The notes under the pieces are model-generated. The model worked only from the letters and a program-made list of their open reading frames with translations. It was not told where the DNA came from and made no database searches. From Bdellovibrionales bacterium GWA2_49_15 (GTDB taxonomy: Bacteria > Bdellovibrionota > Bacteriovoracia > Bacteriovoracales > Bacteriovoracaceae): a stretch of 62,713 bases of DNA. Shown here piece by piece: positions 26,659 through 35,884 of the stretch. The translations under genes and the position numbers were made by a program. Numbering within the stretch: position 1 is the first letter of the stretch; each line of letters starts with the position of its first letter. The stretch is from contig MEPP01000019.1 in assembly GCA_001769855.1 (NCBI GenBank), positions 1 to 62,713 on the forward strand, read 5' to 3'.

Positions 26659-26928
26659 ATGAGACGTTATTCACAATTTCTAACCAAGAATCCCACTCTA
26701 TTTGGACTCAACCCCTATGACCTCCTTACCTTTGGAATTTTTGTGCAATTGTATCTTCTTTTTAATTGGTCAATTCTCTTCACCTTAATTTTCTGCCCAG
26801 TAGTCATCTTGCTTGGCAAGCTCATCCAAAAATATATCGACGTCACCGGATTCATTCTTGGTTTCAGACGGGCCGACACGCTCTCGCTTCATGAACTTCT
26901 CAAAAAAGAAGAGGGGGTAAACAAATGA
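26659..26928 (+). CDS. VirB3/TraL-like inner-membrane protein
   Basis: 89 residues with AAGGAGG at 26647-26653. Two adjacent hydrophobic helices (about residues 22-60) and charged ends match VirB3/TraL. Its stop overlaps the VirB4 start as ATGA (26925-26928). It is assigned mainly from size, topology and position between the pilin and VirB4 genes. Confidence 0.7.
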   Translation: MRRYSQFLTKNPTLFGLNPYDLLTFGIFVQLYLLFNWSILFTLIFCPVVILLGKLIQKYIDVTGFILGFRRADTLSLHELLKKEEGVNK

Positions 26929-28835
26929 TACCACTTAGTTGTCAAAGCATTACGCGTGCTCTTTGGTCGGTGGATGGTCATCAGCTCTCATCTCTTAATG
27001 GGGAGCAGAGCTTCTGTTTTGAGTATCTGCCACCCGACCTTGAGCAATTATCTGAGACAGAAATTGAAGGCAAATTTAACGCCCTTGAAAATGACCTCTT
27101 GACCGCTGACTTTGGGCCTTGGGCAAAAATTTATGCAATGGCCGGTGACTTTTATATCAACTCAGGCACCACACCTAAGCTTGGTGAGGCGAATGTTACA
27201 CCTTGTGATTCGGGCATAGAACCCCTCGTACAAAACAATACTTGGAATGAGGTTGAATTTTATGAAAATTATTTCACCATCAAAGACTATTTTTGCCGAA
27301 TCCTGACCGTAAAAAGGCCTCCGACTTCGCTTATAGAAACAAGCCTGCACACTTATGCAGATTTTATTTTGTGCTTTCGGCGGCATACCGCCCAGAAAGC
27401 GCGAATGCTCTTGGATTTCCGCCGAAGAATTCACTTCTCGGGCCTTTTTAAGGCGATTCGGGATATCAACAGCGAGAATGCCTATAAGGAGGCCGAGGCA
27501 ACGCTCGAAGGATTGAGTAACGGAAGCACGGCGCTTTTTGATACTGAACTATTTTTTATTTTAAAAGAAAAGACCAAACACGAGTTAGATGAGGAAACGC
27601 AACACTTTCTCGACCGCATGAAAGGCCTCGATGCTGAAATTCTTGTTGAGTCGCGTGCCTTATCCTACTTTTTTCACACTATCGTTCCTGGCGTGGCCCC
27701 AAGCTTTAAGCGCAAATTTCTTGCTTCCTCTGAGTATCTGGCAGGATTAATCCCTTTTTGCCGCGATCACCTCATGCCAAGTCAGGATCAGGGCCTAACC
27801 TTTAAGGCCCGCTCCAAGGCCAAGCTATATTTTGACCTCTTCTCGCCCGTCGCTCATAACTACAACGCCCTTATCACCGGCACCAGCGGTCAGGGTAAAT
27901 CCATGCTGGCCAATAAAATCTTAAAGTTTGAGCTGGAACGGGGAACCAAAGCGCTGTGCTTGGACCTCGGAAATTCGTTCAGAAAAAACGCCCTTTTTAA
28001 TGATGGCCTTATTTTTTCTGAAAAGTTCAATCCCCTTCAGTTTAGAAACCCACGCTATTTAAAAGAATTTGTCCTTTCGATACTGGATGAAAAGTTATCG
28101 AAGAAAGAGGAAGGCCGGTTGTTTGACGCCATCAAAAATATTATGAAGTGGAATGTCACAACCTTTGACAATTTTTTGCTTGCTCTTGAAGTTGAATTTC
28201 CGGGTATCAGTCACTATTTTGCCGAAGTTAGGGAATATTTTTCTGACGATGTCTTTCGTGAGCAAAACTTTATCTACAGCGACCTTGGCAATTATCCCGA
28301 CAATATCAAAGCGCCCTTGGTTATTTTCTTAATCGAATGTTTTAAAAACATGCTCGGGCGTAAGATTTTCATTTTTGACGAGTGCTGGAATCTTTTATCA
28401 AAAAACGCCGACTATATCGCCGAGTGCTTTCGAACTTTTAGAAAGCACGATGCCTCGGCGGTGGCGCTCTCTCAAAACTTGGACGACTTTTCAGAAACGC
28501 AGCTTGGCCGGGTTATTATCCAAAACACCTATTTCAAGTTTTTCTTTAAGCAAAATTTGAAAACCTCTGAGTTTGTAAGTGAGCACCTGGCAAAAATGGT
28601 TGCCTCGGTTTACTCCAAAAAAGGCGAGTATAGTGAGTTTGTGGTGGCGTCAGAAAATATTTGCAAGCCAACGAGGTTTTATGCCACCCCGTTAGAGTAC
28701 GAGCTTTTTACCTCGGATAAGCAAGACCTGAACCACTTTGAAAACTATATGAGTGAGAAAGGAAGATTTCTCACCTACCGGGATGCCCTTATCAACTACA
28801 CAAAAATCAAACACCCAAGATGGAGTCACCCATGA
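26925..28835 (+). CDS. VirB4/TraC-type secretion ATPase
   Basis: A 636-residue cytosolic ATPase that powers pilus biogenesis and substrate transfer. Walker A GTSGQGKSM lies near residue 320 and Walker B KIFIFDECWNLLS near residue 483; a RAS-like helical N-terminal half precedes them. The conserved C-terminal FFKQN..T and late VirB4 features are present. Its length is somewhat short for the family (usually 780-850), the missing part being in the N-terminal half. It overlaps its neighbours on both sides by 4 bases, implying tight translational coupling. Confidence 0.9.
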   Translation: MIPLSCQSITRALWSVDGHQLSSLNGEQSFCFEYLPPDLEQLSETEIEGKFNALENDLLTADFGPWAKIYAMAGDFYINSGTTPKLGEANVTPCDSGIEPLVQNNTWNEVEFYENYFTIKDYFCRILTVKRPPTSLIETSLHTYADFILCFRRHTAQKARMLLDFRRRIHFSGLFKAIRDINSENAYKEAEATLEGLSNGSTALFDTELFFILKEKTKHELDEETQHFLDRMKGLDAEILVESRALSYFFHTIVPGVAPSFKRKFLASSEYLAGLIPFCRDHLMPSQDQGLTFKARSKAKLYFDLFSPVAHNYNALITGTSGQGKSMLANKILKFELERGTKALCLDLGNSFRKNALFNDGLIFSEKFNPLQFRNPRYLKEFVLSILDEKLSKKEEGRLFDAIKNIMKWNVTTFDNFLLALEVEFPGISHYFAEVREYFSDDVFREQNFIYSDLGNYPDNIKAPLVIFLIECFKNMLGRKIFIFDECWNLLSKNADYIAECFRTFRKHDASAVALSQNLDDFSETQLGRVIIQNTYFKFFFKQNLKTSEFVSEHLAKMVASVYSKKGEYSEFVVASENICKPTRFYATPLEYELFTSDKQDLNHFENYMSEKGRFLTYRDALINYTKIKHPRWSHP

Positions 28836-29494
28836 AATCACTTATTATTTTGCTTTTTTGTTTTAAGGCCCATGCCCAATTAAATTTTGGGCAGGATACC
28901 GCTCTCCTTTTTGACTTGGTTACGACGACGGCAAGCCAGTTAAATGAGCTGGAAAAGCTCGTTACCAATGCAGAAAAGTACACCAAGAAGATGCAGGAAT
29001 ATAACGAACTTATCCAAGATGAGTATTTTCGTGCCGAGCGAGTCCTTTACCTTGCGGATCAGCTTACCGCCAAACGTGACATAGAAAACTTAGGCGACTT
29101 AAACAATGCCATACGAGAGCTTAAATACTCGCTTTCTGACCTGCATGAACTAATGCGCCAGTACGGCATCATCAAGGAGGAGGAGCAAAAGACCCGCACC
29201 CAGGTCAAAATTGAAAAGCGCTTTAATGATAAAAAAGAAAAGCAGGCCATCGCCCAGGTCAATAAATCCGTACAAGCAAGGACTGTTGGGCGGGCCAGTC
29301 AGCTCACGGCGCAAAATACGGCCCTCCTGCTCGAATCCCAAGTGGGAATGCACAACACCCAGCTTGATATCTTAGACAAGGTAGCGACCACGAATCGGCT
29401 TTTGGCCGAAGGCATGGAGGAAAAGCGTTTGGAGCAGATTAATCGCGAAAAGACCTATGGCCAGAATATCAATCGAAAAGGCGGTAAATTATGA
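28832..29494 (+). CDS. VirB5/TrbJ-like periplasmic protein
   Basis: 221 residues from the ATG at 28832 (ATGA overlap with VirB4, GGAG upstream). It has a short signal peptide (FCFKAHAQ) and then an almost entirely helical, charged protein with coiled-coil potential (LNELEKLVTNAEKYTKKMQEYNE and later segments). VirB5/TrbJ proteins are minor pilus components and adhesins of this topology. The assignment rests on position between VirB4 and VirB6, the signal peptide and helix content. Confidence 0.65.
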   Translation: MKSLIILLFCFKAHAQLNFGQDTALLFDLVTTTASQLNELEKLVTNAEKYTKKMQEYNELIQDEYFRAERVLYLADQLTAKRDIENLGDLNNAIRELKYSLSDLHELMRQYGIIKEEEQKTRTQVKIEKRFNDKKEKQAIAQVNKSVQARTVGRASQLTAQNTALLLESQVGMHNTQLDILDKVATTNRLLAEGMEEKRLEQINREKTYGQNINRKGGKL

Positions 29495-30873
29495 ATACCT
29501 TTAAGGTCAATCTCATTCGAGAAATGCTGTTAATCGAAGACCCGTCTGTCTTCAAGCTTTATACAGAGATAAACGGCTTCGCCAAGTATTTTGTCGCTCC
29601 AGTTTTTATGGTTGCCTTAATCCTGGCTTTTTTAAAAGACTTAAATTTTTTGGAAATCGTTAAAAAACTTCTTATTGTCACGGTATTCATGGCCGGTTTT
29701 TACCAATTTCACACCGTGGCGGTCGGCACGGCCTTAGAGACTGCCTCACTTACTCTGCAAAAAGTGAGTCCAAGAAACCTCTTTGTTAAAAAGTGGTATG
29801 AGCCCAAAGTCAGAACAGCCGAAAACAAATCTTGGAACTTTTTGGATCGCCTTGCCGTCCCGAACTTGAACGATCTTCTGGCCTCCGGCCTCTTTGTTAT
29901 CTCGAAAGCTTTTATCTGGCTTTTAAAACTCATTTACTCAACCGTCTATCACCTGACCTATGTGTTTTCTGGTATCACTGCCGTTCTCTATTTTTTGGGA
30001 TGGACGCAAGATGCACTTAAAGGCACCATTCAGGCCTCAATTTGGTGCATGATTCTCCCCTTTGTGGTCGTCGCCATCTTGGCCTTGGTTGGGAATAGTT
30101 TTACCTATGAGGCCCAGCATGGGGCCCTTGCGGTCTCCAGTATCGACAATCTTATCTGGCTTTTTGGCGTAACACTGCTTTTACTCATTACCCCAATCAT
30201 CACCGCCTCAATGGTGAAGGGCGATGGCCCTCACTCGTTTGCGCCTTCCGTCACCACCCTTATGAAAATGGGCGCAGGAAGTGCAGTAGCTGCTCCTGCT
30301 GTGATGAAAAGTTATTACAATAAGGCCCAGTCGCGTTACTACCGTGCGAAGTGGCTTGGAAAGCAAGCAGTAAGCAGCGTAATGGGTCAGAATCGCCCAC
30401 AAAAAAGGGGTGAACAATTCTCAGATAATTCCGCCTCGTCAAGTACCACGGCACACAATAATGTTTCCGCAACTAACACGAATCAGGCAAATAATTCAAC
30501 TTCACAAAAACCGAACAGCATGGGCCACACAAGTGCGGCCAACGCATTGTCTGTCAAAACATCGCAAGGTGTAGCTCACTCGCGCATGATTGGCGGAAAC
30601 GTACAGGGCAATCCCACATCATCGCCAAAAGTTCAGAATCAAAAATCGGCAAAATTGCCTGGCATCATGAGGCAATCACCCGTAACGCAAGCAGTGCCCT
30701 GGCCCCGCAATAGTAACCCGACCGTGCCAAGTCATGGACGTGTTCAAGTATCAAAGATTCTAGGCCCGGCACCGTCCAGAACTCTCTCACCTACCCGGTA
30801 CCCGCTGACACGCCCCCTGCATCGTCCGCCAAACCAAAGGCCAAATTTAGAGCGAGGTCGCTATGAAGTTTAG
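29491..30873 (+). CDS. VirB6/TrbL-like polytopic inner-membrane protein
   Basis: 460 residues: about six membrane helices in the first 250 residues (for example YFVAPVFMVALILAFL, LLIVTVFMAGFY, MILPFVVVAILALV, LLLLITPIITASMV), then a low-complexity Ser/Asn/Gln/Pro-rich tail of about 190 residues. This is the VirB6/TrbL layout, a DNA channel component of the inner-membrane complex. It overlaps VirB5 by 4 bases and the next gene by 11. Confidence 0.75.
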   Translation: MNTFKVNLIREMLLIEDPSVFKLYTEINGFAKYFVAPVFMVALILAFLKDLNFLEIVKKLLIVTVFMAGFYQFHTVAVGTALETASLTLQKVSPRNLFVKKWYEPKVRTAENKSWNFLDRLAVPNLNDLLASGLFVISKAFIWLLKLIYSTVYHLTYVFSGITAVLYFLGWTQDALKGTIQASIWCMILPFVVVAILALVGNSFTYEAQHGALAVSSIDNLIWLFGVTLLLLITPIITASMVKGDGPHSFAPSVTTLMKMGAGSAVAAPAVMKSYYNKAQSRYYRAKWLGKQAVSSVMGQNRPQKRGEQFSDNSASSSTTAHNNVSATNTNQANNSTSQKPNSMGHTSAANALSVKTSQGVAHSRMIGGNVQGNPTSSPKVQNQKSAKLPGIMRQSPVTQAVPWPRNSNPTVPSHGRVQVSKILGPAPSRTLSPTRYPLTRPLHRPPNQRPNLERGRYEV

Positions 30874-31315
30874 TGATTTTGAGGCCGCCTTTGTGCGCGA
30901 AAATAGAATCCTCAAAGGCCTGCTAAGTGTTGCGCTCATTTTATCAGGACTTTCAACCACGCTTGTCCTAATGGGCAAGAGCTACGTCATCTATAAAAAT
31001 GGTGCAATTTTTCATGAACGGCTTTTGGCCGAAGATGTTTGCCGGGAAGGATTTTTATCGGTCGTTTCCGGTGACCCCAGCAAAACCCTAATAACATCAG
31101 ACCTATTGAGTATCTTGGCCAGAGATTCGATGTTATTTCCAACCATGACTCTTTTAAAAGTTGAATCTTTGGAGCGTGGTGCCTGCAAGGTCATCATGAA
31201 AAGCGAAGAGGCCTTGCACGCTTTTAAGCTCGGACTTATCGAGGGAAATGCACTCCCCTTTTATTACCAAATCCAGCAAATCGACGAAATCAAGGTCGAG
31301 GAGAAAGAACAATGA
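30863..31315 (+). CDS. VirB8/TraE-like bitopic membrane protein
   Basis: 150 residues with a single N-terminal membrane helix (LKGLLSVALILSGLSTTLVLMG) and a small periplasmic domain. This is the TraE/VirB8 arrangement, but shorter than classical VirB8 (about 220 or more). Followed by VirB9- and VirB10-like genes in the TraE-TraK-TraB order of F-like systems, and it overlaps the next gene as ATGA. It is assigned from topology and gene order. Confidence 0.6.
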   Translation: MKFSDFEAAFVRENRILKGLLSVALILSGLSTTLVLMGKSYVIYKNGAIFHERLLAEDVCREGFLSVVSGDPSKTLITSDLLSILARDSMLFPTMTLLKVESLERGACKVIMKSEEALHAFKLGLIEGNALPFYYQIQQIDEIKVEEKEQ

Positions 31316-31782
31316 TTTTTTATATTCTGGTAAACCAGATCACCACACTCTTTTTGAGCATGAACTTACTTACAACGCTCACCTTTGATTCAGAAATTGC
31401 GAGCTATCTCTACGGGGGGCCATCTGAGGATGTTTTCTTTTCTGTCACCAACAATCGCCGGACTTTGGCCATCAAACCAAGTCAAAAAGAACGGTTGTCC
31501 AATCTACTAATCATCACCAGAACTCGGAAATATTATTTTGACTTAAAGTATGACGGCATGAATCCCCATCAGTTTATCGAAGTCAAGGATGGCGTCATCA
31601 ATCACGCCATGAAGGAACTCGTCACAACATCTGACTATCAAATATTGGAGGGAGCAAGTTCGATTTTATTTATCAACAAACGTGATGGACCCGTCACGGT
31701 CAACGGGCAAAAGCTCGATAAGACCGACCACCTCTCAAAAGGTGTACCAATCATCTTCGAGGGAAGCCGAATCTTAAACTAG
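31312..31782 (+). CDS. VirB9/TraK-like protein (short)
   Basis: 156 residues with a hydrophobic N-terminus (ILVNQITTLFLSMNLL) and beta-rich body. The segment NLLIITRTRKYYFDLKY resembles the VirB9 strand motif N-hydrophobic-T..R.Y.F.L. Classical VirB9 is about 270 residues, so this is only the N-terminal domain; the outer-membrane-associated C-terminal domain is missing unless supplied by the TraV-like gene product. It overlaps upstream VirB8 by 4 bases. Confidence 0.55.
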   Translation: MIFYILVNQITTLFLSMNLLTTLTFDSEIASYLYGGPSEDVFFSVTNNRRTLAIKPSQKERLSNLLIITRTRKYYFDLKYDGMNPHQFIEVKDGVINHAMKELVTTSDYQILEGASSILFINKRDGPVTVNGQKLDKTDHLSKGVPIIFEGSRILN

Positions 31783-31798
31783 AAAACTGGAGGACATA

Positions 31799-32590
31799 AT
31801 GAAAACTTTTGCGATTATTTTAGTCGCCCTGGGATTCTCTGCGGAAATTTTGGCGGATACCACTAAGAAACCGGCAAAAGAACCACGAATCACATGGGCA
31901 AAAGACAGTGAAGAAAAGAAGGCAGACGCCCCTAATCAGAAGATTATAGGCACCAAGGCACAGGCCAAGTCATCGGAGCTTGCAGTGCTTTTGAGGAATA
32001 GTAAAAAAATTAAGGCGCTGCTTGAAGATAGAATCAACATGCCCACCATTTGGGAGGGCGACAGCAAAATTTTAACGGGCAAGACCTATAAGGGAATTCT
32101 CTTAAACTCGGTAGTGTCAAGTAATCTGGCCTCGCCGGTACTCGTCCGAGCTCTCCCTAATCAGGGATTGCCCTATCCGACCAGGTTCTCCTGTGCAGGC
32201 ACCACCCAAAACAAGCGTGTCCTTACCATTTGCAATAAGATGATTACACCCGAAAAAGAAATCCCAATTACCGCCCAGATTCTAAACACCGACGGCTCAA
32301 GTGGGCTCTTAGGCGAATATGACGACGGCAAAGAAGAGTTAATCGCCGGTGCGGTTCTATCCGACTTTGCTCAAGGCATGCTCTCGGCAGCTCAGACGCG
32401 GCTTGCTACCCCCATGGGAGAAGTTCGCGACTCTGGGGCAAAAAATCAAGTGCTCCAGGGGATGATTAATTCAGGAGGAACTACCTCGGAAATTCTTCTT
32501 GATGAAATGAAAAAAGCGGAACCCGTTGTCACCGTTCCCGCCGGTACAGAAGTCATCATTTATTTCATGGAGGCCGCCAATGCGTTATAG
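31799..32590 (+). CDS. VirB10/TraB-like core-complex protein
   Basis: 263 residues with GGAGG upstream of the ATG. A signal-like N-terminus (FAIILVALGFSAEILA) is followed by a charged linker. The C-terminal region has the VirB10 beta-barrel features: VSSNLASPVLVRAL, a TRLATPMG-like segment and the terminal VPAGTEVIIYFME. In VirB10 this protein bridges both membranes; here the N-terminal segment is short and looks more like a signal peptide than a membrane anchor. It overlaps the next gene by 11 bases. Confidence 0.75.
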   Translation: MKTFAIILVALGFSAEILADTTKKPAKEPRITWAKDSEEKKADAPNQKIIGTKAQAKSSELAVLLRNSKKIKALLEDRINMPTIWEGDSKILTGKTYKGILLNSVVSSNLASPVLVRALPNQGLPYPTRFSCAGTTQNKRVLTICNKMITPEKEIPITAQILNTDGSSGLLGEYDDGKEELIAGAVLSDFAQGMLSAAQTRLATPMGEVRDSGAKNQVLQGMINSGGTTSEILLDEMKKAEPVVTVPAGTEVIIYFMEAANAL

Positions 32591-33092
32591 AACCTTATTA
32601 TTGATTTCCTGCCTATTGGTCTTTTATTCGTGCTCAACACTTAAACGCACCATCCTCTCCGCCGGAATTACCGGGGCAGTTATTGGCGGCATGGGCGGCT
32701 CGGTTTTCTCACCAACGAGAGAAGACCAAGACAAAAACGCCTACCTCTTTGGCGTTATTGGCGCGGCGACGGGTGCCGGACTTGCCTATCTCCTCTCTGA
32801 TGAACACTCCAAAGAGAAACTGCAACCGGCAATGCTCTTAGAAGACCCGGCCCCTAAAGAGATTCCTCTCTTTGACTTTTCACCGGAGCTTCAAAACGTA
32901 AAACCCGAAGTCAGTTTTAAGCCCGTAAAAAAATATGAGGTTCCTCTGGCCACACTTCCAAAGGAGCTTGAGGGCAAAGTTAAAAAGCAATTCATCATCG
33001 AGTATGAGGCGGAGGCACGCACTATTGCGCTTGGCAACCGCACAATAGAAATCAGTCCTTTTAAGGCATGGGAGCACATCTATGAAAAGTAA
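32580..33092 (+). CDS. TraV/VirB7-like lipoprotein
   Basis: 170 residues from the ATG at 32580 with GGAGG upstream (an earlier in-frame ATG at 32526 lies inside the VirB10 gene). Lipobox VFYSC, then a glycine-zipper stretch (AGITGAVIGGMGGSVF and GVIGAATGAGLAYLL) and a soluble C-terminal half. Position after the VirB10-like gene suggests the outer-membrane lipoprotein of the core complex. Larger than classical VirB7. Confidence 0.6.
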   Translation: MRYRTLLLISCLLVFYSCSTLKRTILSAGITGAVIGGMGGSVFSPTREDQDKNAYLFGVIGAATGAGLAYLLSDEHSKEKLQPAMLLEDPAPKEIPLFDFSPELQNVKPEVSFKPVKKYEVPLATLPKELEGKVKKQFIIEYEAEARTIALGNRTIEISPFKAWEHIYEK

Positions 33093-34473
33093 AAATGAAA
33101 ACCAAGGTCTCGATCTCGTCACCCCACTTGTGGAAATTATCCACATGACTGCCGTCATGATTGGCAAGCTTCTCTTGTTAATTGCCAAGCTTCTTTGGCA
33201 AAAGTATGTCTCGAAGAGCATCCCCCTTGAGAAGATTGAACAGCGACGCCTAGGCGTCAAGAAAACCACCAAAGAACCTGACACCTTAGGCATTGATACC
33301 AAGAAGAGGCGACCGCTGTATTTAAGTGAGATTGATTTTAAGCGACACAGCTTCATCGTGGGGGCCACTGGCTTTGGGAAAACGAATCTGATCAGTATCC
33401 TGCAAGAGAATTCACTTAAGAACAAAAGGCCAATTATTTTCTTTGACCCAAAAGGCGACATGAAGGCGCTTTCAGAATTTAAGGCCCTATGCGAATCTCA
33501 AAATCGGCGCTGCTTAATCTTCTCTGAGCGCTACCCTGAATCTATCAAGCTCAATCCTTTTAAGAATGGCACCATCTCCCAAGTTTCTGACCGTATGATG
33601 TCAGCCTTTGACTGGACTGAGGAGCATTACACCATGTCTTGCCATAGGAGTTTGAACAAGGCGCTAGAGGAAATGAAAAAAGACGGCAAGATTTTTAACA
33701 TTAAGACCGTCTATGACTATCTTCTGACTATAGAAACCAAGGAAAACACCGGCATCATTGGGCGTCTTGAGAACATCCTAAAAAGTGACTTTGCCAAGCT
33801 CCTAAATGATGACCAAGGACTTACCTTGGATGAGATAAGAGAGCAGCAAGCTTGTCTTTATATTGGGCTATCTACTCAAGGGTATGGGCGAACGGCCATC
33901 GCAGTTGGGCGGCTTTTTTTGGGCGAGCTTCTGTTTAATTCCTACGACACCCTAGGCAAACTTGATAACCCAGAGGGCGGACTTGAAAACCCAATATCCG
34001 TATTTTTTGATGAGTTTGGCTCGCTTGTCACGCCTGAGTTCATCGAGCTTCAAAACAAGTGCCGTGGGGCCGGTATCGAACTCACCATGGCGGTGCAAAC
34101 CCCAGCAGACATCGACCGAGTAAGTCCTGACCTCACTCGACAGATTGTCGAGAACTCAGGCAATCTCTTCATCCTAAAACAGCGACTCGATACCTCTGCC
34201 TCATTTTTCTCCGAGAACATCGGCACCATTACCTCTAAGAAGCACACCTTCACAACCGAGGACGGTGAAACGCAGTCAAAAGGCAGTGTGCGGGAGGTAA
34301 ATGAACTCATCGTCCACCCAGACATCATCAAAAACTTAAACACCGGCCAGTGTGTGCTTCTTCGCCAAGGGCCCACACGGGTCAACTTGATCAACATCCG
34401 AAATCGAAACGCCATACCTATTCAACGAGTGAATACAAAAATCGAGCAACCGTCAAAGGCCTTTGCCAATTAA
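33082..34473 (+). CDS. VirD4/TraD-type coupling protein ATPase
   Basis: 463 residues. A hydrophobic N-terminal helix (about residues 12-36) is followed by Walker A GATGFGKTN near residue 94 and Walker B VFFDEFG near residue 308, then AVQTPADID and other FtsK/TraG-like features. Coupling proteins recruit the relaxosome to the secretion channel. It is short for the class (typically 550-700) and has one rather than two clear membrane helices. It overlaps the TraV-like gene by 11 bases and precedes the Replic_Relax gene by 9 bp. Confidence 0.88.
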   Translation: MKSKNENQGLDLVTPLVEIIHMTAVMIGKLLLLIAKLLWQKYVSKSIPLEKIEQRRLGVKKTTKEPDTLGIDTKKRRPLYLSEIDFKRHSFIVGATGFGKTNLISILQENSLKNKRPIIFFDPKGDMKALSEFKALCESQNRRCLIFSERYPESIKLNPFKNGTISQVSDRMMSAFDWTEEHYTMSCHRSLNKALEEMKKDGKIFNIKTVYDYLLTIETKENTGIIGRLENILKSDFAKLLNDDQGLTLDEIREQQACLYIGLSTQGYGRTAIAVGRLFLGELLFNSYDTLGKLDNPEGGLENPISVFFDEFGSLVTPEFIELQNKCRGAGIELTMAVQTPADIDRVSPDLTRQIVENSGNLFILKQRLDTSASFFSENIGTITSKKHTFTTEDGETQSKGSVREVNELIVHPDIIKNLNTGQCVLLRQGPTRVNLINIRNRNAIPIQRVNTKIEQPSKAFAN

Positions 34474-34482
34474 GGAGTGTCC

Positions 34483-35220
34483 ATGGAAAAAATTGATTAC
34501 CCAAACGGAATTCATTTAAGCTACATCCTCCCTCTTAAAGACTGGCGCATCCTCGACCTTCAATCAGTCTTTGAGCTGTCAAAGTTTCCGGGGAGCTTCA
34601 AGGCCTTTAAGCGGGTCATCCTGAATTTAGAAAGCAAGAAGGTTATCAAATCCTTCCAAGACCCATACTCGAAACGAAAATATCTCCATCTAACACAAGA
34701 CGGCGAAACACATGTGGGGGCCAAGGAAGGCCAGATAAGTGTTGCCGATGAAACCCGGTTGCATGACTGCAAGGCCATCGAGATTTGCAAGCACATGCTC
34801 CAACTTCCGACGGTAAAAACGATTGAGCTTGAGCACCAGTTGGTCAATCGAAGCAATTTTAGAACGACCTACAAGGTTTGCCCTGATGCCTTAATTTACG
34901 GTGAACGCAAAGGCTCCAAGTTCAAAATGGCGTTTGAATTGGAGCTGACACAAAAAACCAAAACCAAGTATATCTCCAAGATTGACCAATATTTGGAGAG
35001 CAGTGCCTACGATTATGCGTTGTATTTTTTCCACAATCCGGGGGTTCTTGAGTCTTATAAGGACAACATCAAAGAGGCCCACGGAGATAAGGCCTTTAGC
35101 AAAATCATGCTGGCGCACAATTCAACGCTCTTAAGCAGAGTCTTTGAATTCATAAAAACCAAAATCTATTTTCAAAATAAGGAGGTCGATATCGAGGAAC
35201 TATTCGGGAAAATTCATTAG
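34483..35220 (+). CDS. Replic_Relax-like DNA-processing protein
   Basis: 245 residues from the ATG at 34483 (AAGGAG at 34473-34478). The N-terminal winged-helix region (about 10-85) is followed by a nuclease-like fold with CPDALIYG and FELELT(Q)K....KIDQYLES motifs and VLYFF-like strands, which I associate with the replication-relaxation family (PF13814) of conjugative plasmids. This is the only visible candidate for the relaxation step. It lies directly before the structured gap. The family call is by recall of motifs, not a search. Confidence 0.5.
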   Translation: MEKIDYPNGIHLSYILPLKDWRILDLQSVFELSKFPGSFKAFKRVILNLESKKVIKSFQDPYSKRKYLHLTQDGETHVGAKEGQISVADETRLHDCKAIEICKHMLQLPTVKTIELEHQLVNRSNFRTTYKVCPDALIYGERKGSKFKMAFELELTQKTKTKYISKIDQYLESSAYDYALYFFHNPGVLESYKDNIKEAHGDKAFSKIMLAHNSTLLSRVFEFIKTKIYFQNKEVDIEELFGKIH

Positions 35221-35456
35221 AAAATGGGCAGTGGACAATGGGTGGACCATGAGTGGATTAGAGATGGTTCATGAGTGGCCCAAGCGTTCCACAACAAAAA
35301 AACCGCCCGCCAATCTCCTGAAATCATAGGAGAATCCCATGCTCCGAAATTGACTCCCCCTCTCTCACGTTGTGTCGGTAGGTGGAGTCACTTTCTACGC
35401 ACGGGATGGAGATGAATAGGAGATTGGCGGGTAAACAAAACAACAAAGGATTAACA
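35221..35456. other. Structured noncoding gap; candidate oriT
   Basis: The gap holds several repeats. A perfect 14-bp inverted repeat, CCCGCCAATCTCCT (35306-35319) and its complement (35418-35431), encloses about 98 nt. Nested in it are TCTCCT/AGGAGA (35314-35319 and 35328-35333) and GACTCC/GGAGTC near 35352 and 35384. To the left, CATGAGTGG occurs twice (35248-35256 and 35270-35278). Position between the coupling/relaxation genes and a basic DNA-binding-like protein suits an origin of transfer. A structured RNA is the alternative. Confidence 0.45.
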
Positions 35457-35870
35457 ATGGAAAAAATTAAAAAAGAAGAAGAAAACGGGAGCGGGTGCGG
35501 GAACGGAATCGGGGTCGGAAGCGGAAGCGGAAACAAAGCAAGAAGGTCTAAAATCGATAAGCAGGTTCATCTTATTAACAAGGAGCAGACCAAATTTTTC
35601 GTGGATGCTTCTGGTGATAAACAGAGTCTTGATTTAATTTTTGACCTTCTCGCTCGATGCAATCAAAAACCCAAGGGCCGGGAAATTATCTTCAAGGACA
35701 TCTGTCTTTTGGCACTGCCCAAGATTACAGATAAGGACATCGAGCGCCTTCAAGAATCCAGTCTCTCCGAGATGGAAAAGGTACAGCGTGCCCTTGAAGA
35801 ATTCAATTTGAACAACGGAACAAACCTTGAGCTTGGCGAATTTTTAGTCAAGAAGCTCAACATTAATTAA
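35457..35870 (+). CDS. Small basic protein with Gly/Ser/Asn linker, relaxosome-accessory candidate
   Basis: 137 residues from the ATG at 35457 (AAAGGA upstream); an ATG at 35382 lies inside the inverted repeat and has no ribosome binding site. The N-terminus is Lys/Glu-rich, followed by a Gly/Ser/Asn linker (GSGCGNGIGVGSGSGN), then a helical region. It is adjacent to the putative oriT and SSB, suggesting an accessory DNA-binding factor. The family is not recognised. Confidence 0.55.
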   Translation: MEKIKKEEENGSGCGNGIGVGSGSGNKARRSKIDKQVHLINKEQTKFFVDASGDKQSLDLIFDLLARCNQKPKGREIIFKDICLLALPKITDKDIERLQESSLSEMEKVQRALEEFNLNNGTNLELGEFLVKKLNIN

Positions 35871-35884
35871 CAAGGAGACCTATT

